From Acidobacteriota bacterium (GTDB taxonomy: Bacteria > Acidobacteriota > Vicinamibacteria > Vicinamibacterales > UBA823): 20,039 nucleotides of DNA. This document shows positions 15,802-20,039 of this stretch, piece by piece. Below the pieces are notes generated by a model. The model did not search any database, was not told the origin of the DNA, and worked only from the letters and a program-made list of their open reading frames with translations. The position numbers were made by a program, and so were the translations under genes. Where the stretch lies: positions 45,501 to 65,539 of the forward strand of contig PAWT01000024.1 in NCBI GenBank assembly GCA_002714165.1, written 5' to 3'. Within the stretch, counting starts at the first letter, position 1, and the number at the start of each line of letters is the position of its first letter.

Positions 15802-16518
15802 CTAACCCCGAATGTTGCGACGGTAGTAAATCCTTGCCAGTCGTTCCGGCGACATGCCGGCCATATACAACATCAGCAGGCAGAGATTTCCCGCACTTCG
15901 AAGGAACCAGCCGTCGCGACGCCAACGTCGCGGCGATACTCGGATGGGTAGATCGGAATGCCAGAGCCGCCCTCGCTGTCGAAGCCGGCGCACGATGTCA
16001 ACGTCCTCCATCAATGGCCATGACTTAAAACCGCCCATCACCTCAAAGACATCGCGCCTGATAAATAGTCCTTGGTCACCGAAGGGCAAGTCCAGCCACC
16101 GGACTCTCCACTCCACACCGCGTTCGAGCAGACGCGCTTGCCAATTTTCAGCATCGAGTACGAATCGGAAACTCCCACCAACGACGTCCGACATTTCGTT
16201 AATGCGAGCGATCTCATGGTCCCACCCGACAGGTAAACAGGTGTCAGCGTGGATAAAGCACAGCCACTGGCCATTCGAAACCGCAGCTCCATGATTCATC
16301 TGTGGCCCACGTCCAATCCTTGACTGCAACCAGCGGATGTTCGGAAACCTGACGCGTAACTCTTCGAGGGCCGGATCGGAGCCGCCGTCGACAACGATGA
16401 TTTCACTTGAGCGTTCTACGCTCACTACTGGTAACGTATTAATCAAACGTGCCAATTGCTCCGCATCGCGTAACACAGGAATAATGATCGAAATAAACGG
16501 TTCGCTCGTACGTGTCAT
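15802..16518 (-). CDS. Family 2 glycosyltransferase, TIGR04283 type
   Basis: A 238-residue GT-A fold glycosyltransferase. The N-terminal strand ISIIIPVLRDAEQLARLINT (9-28), DGGSD (44-48), RIGRGPQMNHGA (67-78) and HADT (90-93, in place of a classic DxD) are characteristic of the short TIGR04283 family, as is LPFGDQGLFIRRDVFEVMGG. A later MEDVDIVRRLRQRG supplies the usual acidic ED pair. Databases name this family an arsenosugar biosynthesis glycosyltransferase because some members sit beside ArsM/ArsS genes; neither is in this window, so the substrate is open. The start is ATG at 16518; AGGGG lies only two bases upstream, too near to be an ideal Shine-Dalgarno. It is flanked closely by the hydrolase and the flavoprotein, all in one direction. 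Confidence 0.85.
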   Translation of the reverse strand: MTRTSEPFISIIIPVLRDAEQLARLINTLPVVSVERSSEIIVVDGGSDPALEELRVRFPNIRWLQSRIGRGPQMNHGAAVSNGQWLCFIHADTCLPVGWDHEIARINEMSDVVGGSFRFVLDAENWQARLLERGVEWRVRWLDLPFGDQGLFIRRDVFEVMGGFKSWPLMEDVDIVRRLRQRGRLWHSDLPIRVSPRRWRRDGWFLRSAGNLCLLMLYMAGMSPERLARIYYRRNIRG

Positions 16519-16588
16519 ATCCCCTGAACTACAACACAGGACACCGCTGGACTACTTTCCTAGAGCAATTGCACGCGATTCAGAAGTT

Positions 16589-17263
16589 TCACCTGCTGCC
16601 CTTTAGACCAAGAAAAGTGGTAATGCGATCCCAGATAGTGTCTAGGCTATCGTGAAGCTGATGGCCATCGTCAAGTAGGCAGCACTCTACGTAGGAACGT
16701 GACCGGGCAAAGCGCTCTACCATGACTGGTTCAACAGCGTCGTCCAAACGCCCTTGGAAGATGATCGTCGATGGTCCGTCTTGAATTGAGAATGAGTCGT
16801 ATTGCGCCGCGTCAGCGTAAAGCTCATAACCCACCTGACGGTGCTCACCAAAAGCGTGATGAACGATATCGAGATGCCCATCATCTCGCCACTGCTCAAC
16901 CCCAACCGTCCCCATACGGCGATTGGTGCCAAAGTCTAAGGCCGGGGCTAGGAGAATTAGCTGTGTAATTGGTGAACGAGCCGCTGCCTCGAAAGATTGG
17001 CGCGCGGCAGCATGCCACGCCACAAACCCCCCAAGACTGGACCCTATTAAGACAACCGGTCCCCCAGACAGTCGCGCAATGGCGTTGTCGACCTGCCCAA
17101 TCATGCGAGATGTTGTAATAGTTTTAAATTCGGGTTCATTAAAGTCTGGGCAGTGCAACGGTAAACCAAGGGGCCGTAAGCGTTCCGCAAGCCACATCGC
17201 CTTTGTGGACTTAGCGGACGACGCAAAACCATGCAGATAAAATAGATGCATTCGGGCAGACAC
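16589..17263 (-). CDS. YqiA/UPF0227-like alpha/beta hydrolase
   Basis: A 224-residue single-domain alpha/beta hydrolase resembling the YqiA/YcfP esterase group. FYLHGFASSAKSTKA (8-22) provides the N-terminal strand and HGF oxyanion region, GSSLGG (74-79) the nucleophile elbow with Ser76, the acid is probably Asp174 or Asp175 in FQGRLDDAVEP, and the histidine is probably His201 in DDGHQL. No signal peptide is present, so it is cytoplasmic. The given start is a GTG at 17263; an ATG at 17251 giving MHLFYLHGF fits the family equally well, and neither has a strong Shine-Dalgarno. It is 34 bases downstream of the SET gene, so the two are probably cotranscribed. The natural substrate is unknown, though thioesters or short-chain esters are typical. 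Confidence 0.85.
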   Translation of the reverse strand: MSARMHLFYLHGFASSAKSTKAMWLAERLRPLGLPLHCPDFNEPEFKTITTSRMIGQVDNAIARLSGGPVVLIGSSLGGFVAWHAAARQSFEAAARSPITQLILLAPALDFGTNRRMGTVGVEQWRDDGHLDIVHHAFGEHRQVGYELYADAAQYDSFSIQDGPSTIIFQGRLDDAVEPVMVERFARSRSYVECCLLDDGHQLHDSLDTIWDRITTFLGLKGSR

Positions 17264-17297
17264 AACTCGTCAAGATACTTGCCGGCTTCTGTGTAGC

Positions 17298-17738
17298 TCA
17301 GAGCTTACGCTTACAACCAGGCCGACATCGACACTGAATGGTCTTATCCCCATCGGTCTCATAGTCATAACCCAACTCCTCGCCCTTTCGAATATTTTTA
17401 GCCGCTCGGATCCATATAACGTCGCCTTCAATATCAACCCAGCAATTAGGCTTACACTTGTGATTGATGAAGCGCGCGATATTCCCGCCCACGCCTGCAT
17501 CCCTCACCCATCTGCTATTCAATTCAAAACACCAGATGTGTCCTTTCTCCAGATACTTGTCCTGACGCGGGAGACTCTTTTTTTGGGTGATCTTCTCACC
17601 CGCGTAGTTGATGATCTTCGTGCTTCGTTTGATCTGAGTCTTTGCAAATACACCCCAGCCGTGAATCTTTGAGCGCCTTCGTTCGATCAACGTCTTCGCC
17701 CGCTCCTGGTTATCCTCCAATGTTCGTCGACGACTCAC
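17298..17738 (-). CDS. Short SET-domain protein with post-SET zinc motif (putative protein-lysine methyltransferase)
   Basis: A 146-residue protein that is almost entirely one SET domain, the SAM-dependent lysine methyltransferase fold best known from eukaryotic chromatin enzymes. Visible motifs are RRSKIHGWGVFAK (21-33, the N-terminal SAM-binding GxG), NIARFINHKCKPNCW (86-100, the pseudoknot core), GEELGYDY (119-126, with the catalytic tyrosine region) and a post-SET tail CRCRPGC (Cys136, Cys138, Cys142) that together with Cys99 can hold one zinc. The tail spacing is CxCx3C, one residue shorter than the usual CxCx4C. The start is a GTG at 17738 preceded by a strong GGAGG (17748-17744) at ideal distance. 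It has a very basic N-terminus. Target is unknown; bacterial SET proteins may modify ribosomal, nucleoid-associated or host proteins. Confidence 0.88.
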   Translation of the reverse strand: MSRRRTLEDNQERAKTLIERRRSKIHGWGVFAKTQIKRSTKIINYAGEKITQKKSLPRQDKYLEKGHIWCFELNSRWVRDAGVGGNIARFINHKCKPNCWVDIEGDVIWIRAAKNIRKGEELGYDYETDGDKTIQCRCRPGCKRKL

Positions 17739-17753
17739 TTACACCTCCGTGGA

Positions 17754-17767
17754 TTTAACTCGTTAAA
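17754..17767. promoter_or_regulatory. Palindrome ahead of the SET gene
   Basis: TTTAAC-TC-GTTAAA is a 6+2+6 inverted repeat located five bases upstream of the SET gene ribosome-binding site. It could be an operator or a small hairpin in the leader. The rest of 17768-17849, between this and the end of dnaE2, shows only a TACAAT on the minus strand that could be a -10 element, without a matching -35. Confidence 0.25.
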
Positions 17768-17849
17768 CCGACTCGGCACCTAACTATCGTCATTGTATCG
17801 TGGCGCATTAGATGCGATTTTAATCTCTCAAGGAATGCATACAGCATTT

Positions 17850-20039
17850 TCAGTAGAAATCGTGTGAGTTGACCGCTGGATACTGGCCACTGAGTCCACT
17901 CAACCTCTCTGCCTTAACCGATGTCACCCCCTTCTGAATCTGCAGTGTACCCTCAGCCATCAAAAATGACTCATCCACGATGTCTAGACACTGCTTGGCA
18001 AATAGAGAGGGACTCACGATAACACTCGCCGTACCAGTCTCATCCTCAAGTGTTAGAAAGACGAAACCTTTAGCCGTGCTGGGACGCTGACGGGTAATAA
18101 CCATACCCGCGATGCGAACGTACCGACCGTTGCGCGTACGTGGTAAATCAATAGCCCGTAACACACCGCGCATCGCCAGCTCTCCACGTTGTAAAGCCAT
18201 CGGGTGCGGTCCAAGCGTCAATCCTGTTCCAGCGTAATCGGCAATTACGCGTTCGGTCAGCGTCATCGGTTTCAAAGGAGATCTACCTACTCCTGATTTC
18301 AACTTACTGCCACCTTTCCCCTTGAAGAGGTCTCCTTCCGGCCTAACCGCCTGCTCAATCTGCCACAACGCACTGCGTCGATCGTGTCCGAATGCGTTCA
18401 GTGCACCAATCTCCGCGAGCACTGCTAGTTCGTCCTTCCGAATACTGGTCCGTGCAATCAAATCTTCGATTGACGCAAAGCGTGCTAGCTCCTCGCTCTC
18501 ATTTGCCTCCACTTCCAATCGATTAGAAGTTTCAATGGCTTGCCCAACATCTCTTCGTACACCGGACACGTAACAAATCCCTAGTCGTATCGCACCGTTT
18601 ACCTCAACCGCACACTTCCAGCCAGATCGCTGCACATCGATCGCTTCGAACCGCACACCGTGACGCTGTGCATCTTTGACTAATGTTGCAGGGTGATAAA
18701 ACCCCATTGGCTGGTTATTCAAGAGAGCGGTATAAAAGGCAGCTGGAAAATGTGCCTTAAGATATGCGCTCGCATAGGCAATTAACGCAAAACTCGCCGC
18801 ATGTGATTCGGGGAACCCATACAGTGCGAACGACGTGATCGACTGCACGATTTCGTCGGCTGCAGAACCAAAAATCCTCTGCAGAACCATCCCCTCGCGT
18901 AAGCGCGTCTCAATCTTCTCCATGCGCTGCTCTGATCGTTTAAAACCAAAAGCTCGCCGTAACTCCTCAGCCTCACCACCAGAGAATCCAGCCGCCACCA
19001 TCGCCATCCGCAGGAGTTGTTCCTGAAAGAGCGGCACTCCTAATGTGCGACGCAAAATTGGTTCGAGTGACGGGTGCGGATACGTCACTGGTTCGCGCCC
19101 ATCTCGTCGCTTTAAGTAGGGATGTACCATCTGACCAACGATCGGACCAGGACGGATGAGCGCAACCTCTACCACTAGGTCATAGAAGCACTTGGGACGG
19201 AGCCTAGGCAAAGTCGCCATCTGAGCTCTCGACTCGACCTGGAACACGCCGATAGTGTCAGCTTCACAGAGCATCCGGTAGACATCGGGGTCATCCGGCG
19301 GTAAACGCGCTAGGTCCAGACGCACGGCGTCAGACCTACTGTCCGCATCATTTCCTCCTTGGCAATTGATGAGAGTAATCGCATCCTGCAAGACAGCCAT
19401 CATGCCAAGCCCGAGTAAATCGACCTTGATAATTCCCATGGCAACACAGTCGTCTTTGTCCCACTGGATAACAGTACGTCCGGACATGCTGGCATTTTCG
19501 AGGGGAACAACTTCATCGAGCCGCCCGCGGCATATCACCATACCGCCGGAGTGCTGTCCCAAATGGCGCGGCAAATCACGCATCCGAGGCCAGAGCGCGG
19601 TAAAAGCCCGCACACGAGGGTCCTCAGTGTCGCATGCTGCATCATGAAGACGATGCTTAGGAATTTCCTCAGAGTCGGTCAACTCGAAGCGGCTCCGTTT
19701 AGCCAGACGGTCAACCTCATTGGAGTCTAGCCCTAGCGCCTTGCCCAACTCACGTGTCACGCTACGGTCACGATAGGTAATAACATTCGCTGTCATGGCA
19801 GCACTCAACTGCCCGTAACGCTCATAGACGTACTGGATGACACGCTCGCGCCGATCGCCGCTCGGTAAGTCGAGATCAATGTCAGGCCACTCTCTACGTT
19901 CCTCCGAAAGAAACCGTTCAAACAGTAGATCCATGCCTACAGGATCTACCGCCGTAATACCCAAGCTGTAACAGACAGCACTGTTAGCCGCCGAACCACG
20001 ACCCTGCGCAAGAATTCCTTGCTGACGACAGAAATTGAC
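17850..20039 (-). CDS. dnaE2: Error-prone DNA polymerase DnaE2 (5' end beyond window)
   Basis: A C-family DNA polymerase of the translesion type, which with ImuA and ImuB carries out damage-induced mutagenesis in many bacteria. The frame is open from the right edge: the first visible codons read QGRGSAANSAVCYSLGITAV, typical DnaE2, and continue without a start, so the gene extends past 20039. About 729 residues are visible of roughly 1050-1100; the PHP domain and part of the palm are missing. PDIDLDLPSGDRRE contains the catalytic aspartates, RHLGQHSGGMVI and FGFPESHA-like ALYGFPESHAASFALIAYAS are conserved, then a helix-hairpin region and a C-terminal OB domain (VRIAGMVITRQRPSTAKGFV). It ends SHDFY, as DnaE2 proteins usually do. 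LexA control is common but its promoter is not in view. Confidence 0.95.
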   Translation of the reverse strand, partial: VNFCRQQGILAQGRGSAANSAVCYSLGITAVDPVGMDLLFERFLSEERREWPDIDLDLPSGDRRERVIQYVYERYGQLSAAMTANVITYRDRSVTRELGKALGLDSNEVDRLAKRSRFELTDSEEIPKHRLHDAACDTEDPRVRAFTALWPRMRDLPRHLGQHSGGMVICRGRLDEVVPLENASMSGRTVIQWDKDDCVAMGIIKVDLLGLGMMAVLQDAITLINCQGGNDADSRSDAVRLDLARLPPDDPDVYRMLCEADTIGVFQVESRAQMATLPRLRPKCFYDLVVEVALIRPGPIVGQMVHPYLKRRDGREPVTYPHPSLEPILRRTLGVPLFQEQLLRMAMVAAGFSGGEAEELRRAFGFKRSEQRMEKIETRLREGMVLQRIFGSAADEIVQSITSFALYGFPESHAASFALIAYASAYLKAHFPAAFYTALLNNQPMGFYHPATLVKDAQRHGVRFEAIDVQRSGWKCAVEVNGAIRLGICYVSGVRRDVGQAIETSNRLEVEANESEELARFASIEDLIARTSIRKDELAVLAEIGALNAFGHDRRSALWQIEQAVRPEGDLFKGKGGSKLKSGVGRSPLKPMTLTERVIADYAGTGLTLGPHPMALQRGELAMRGVLRAIDLPRTRNGRYVRIAGMVITRQRPSTAKGFVFLTLEDETGTASVIVSPSLFAKQCLDIVDESFLMAEGTLQIQKGVTSVKAERLSGLSGQYPAVNSHDFY

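Noticed and set aside
15854..16294. Plus-strand open frame of 146 codons opposite the glycosyltransferase gene
   Set aside because: Low-complexity Ser/Arg-rich translation and no start context; it overlaps a clearly conserved gene.
17804..17816. Small hairpin CGCAT-TAG-ATGCG followed by ATTTTAAT on the plus strand as a terminator
   Set aside because: There is no plus-strand gene upstream for it to serve, and the 5-bp stem is too short; on the minus strand it has no T-run.
17850..19964. dnaE2 as a complete gene starting at the methionine codon near 19964
   Set aside because: The frame remains open to the window edge and the upstream codons encode conserved DnaE2 sequence, so this methionine is internal and the gene is truncated by the window.
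1..20039. Mobile elements, CRISPR arrays, tRNA or rRNA genes
   Set aside because: No transposase, integrase, regularly spaced repeats or cloverleaf candidate was seen; gene spacing leaves little room for them.

Overview
The window reads as ordinary chromosomal DNA of a bacterium with balanced to slightly GC-rich composition (roughly 50-55 % GC by eye). It carries 18 complete or partial protein-coding genes and is tightly packed. Most genes are on the minus strand; three lie together on the plus strand. I see no tRNA, rRNA, CRISPR array, insertion sequence, integrase or phage gene. Split-type GlyRS (glyQ/glyS), a bacterial GAD-domain AspRS, the phoH-ybeY-era block, a Tat-exported MsrP and a short SET-domain protein all point to a Gram-negative-type bacterium. 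The gene order and SET protein recall Acidobacteriota or a similar phylum, but this placement is an impression and not a demonstrated fact.

Region A (1-9284, all minus strand) is a housekeeping block. Read in the direction of transcription it is hisS, aspS, phoH, ybeY, era, then a hairpin that looks like a terminator, then mgtE, recO, glyQ and the start of glyS, which runs off the left edge. It combines tRNA charging (His, Asp, Gly), rRNA maturation and ribosome assembly (YbeY, Era, probably PhoH), recombination repair (RecO) and Mg2+ uptake (MgtE).

Region B (9412-12515, plus strand) starts divergently from hisS and holds moaA (molybdenum cofactor synthesis), a sarcosine-oxidase-family flavoenzyme with the covalent-FAD cysteine, and an exported DUF547 protein. 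Converging on it, on the minus strand, is msrP-msrQ (12529-14123), a periplasmic methionine-sulfoxide repair pair whose catalytic subunit needs the cofactor that MoaA helps to make.

Region C (14237-17738, minus strand) is an accessory run: a SET-domain protein with a post-SET zinc motif, a YqiA-like hydrolase, a TIGR04283-type glycosyltransferase and a mercuric-reductase-like flavoprotein lacking the metal-binding domain. Upstream of it, running off the right edge, is most of dnaE2, the error-prone C-family polymerase.

No wholly new system is evident. The points most worth a second look are two mutually exclusive hairpins between glyQ and glyS that involve the glyS ribosome-binding site, the bacterial SET/post-SET protein, a structured leader before msrP, a near-leaderless extended -10 promoter for moaA, and the flavoprotein/glycosyltransferase pair resembling part of an arsenosugar-type neighbourhood.
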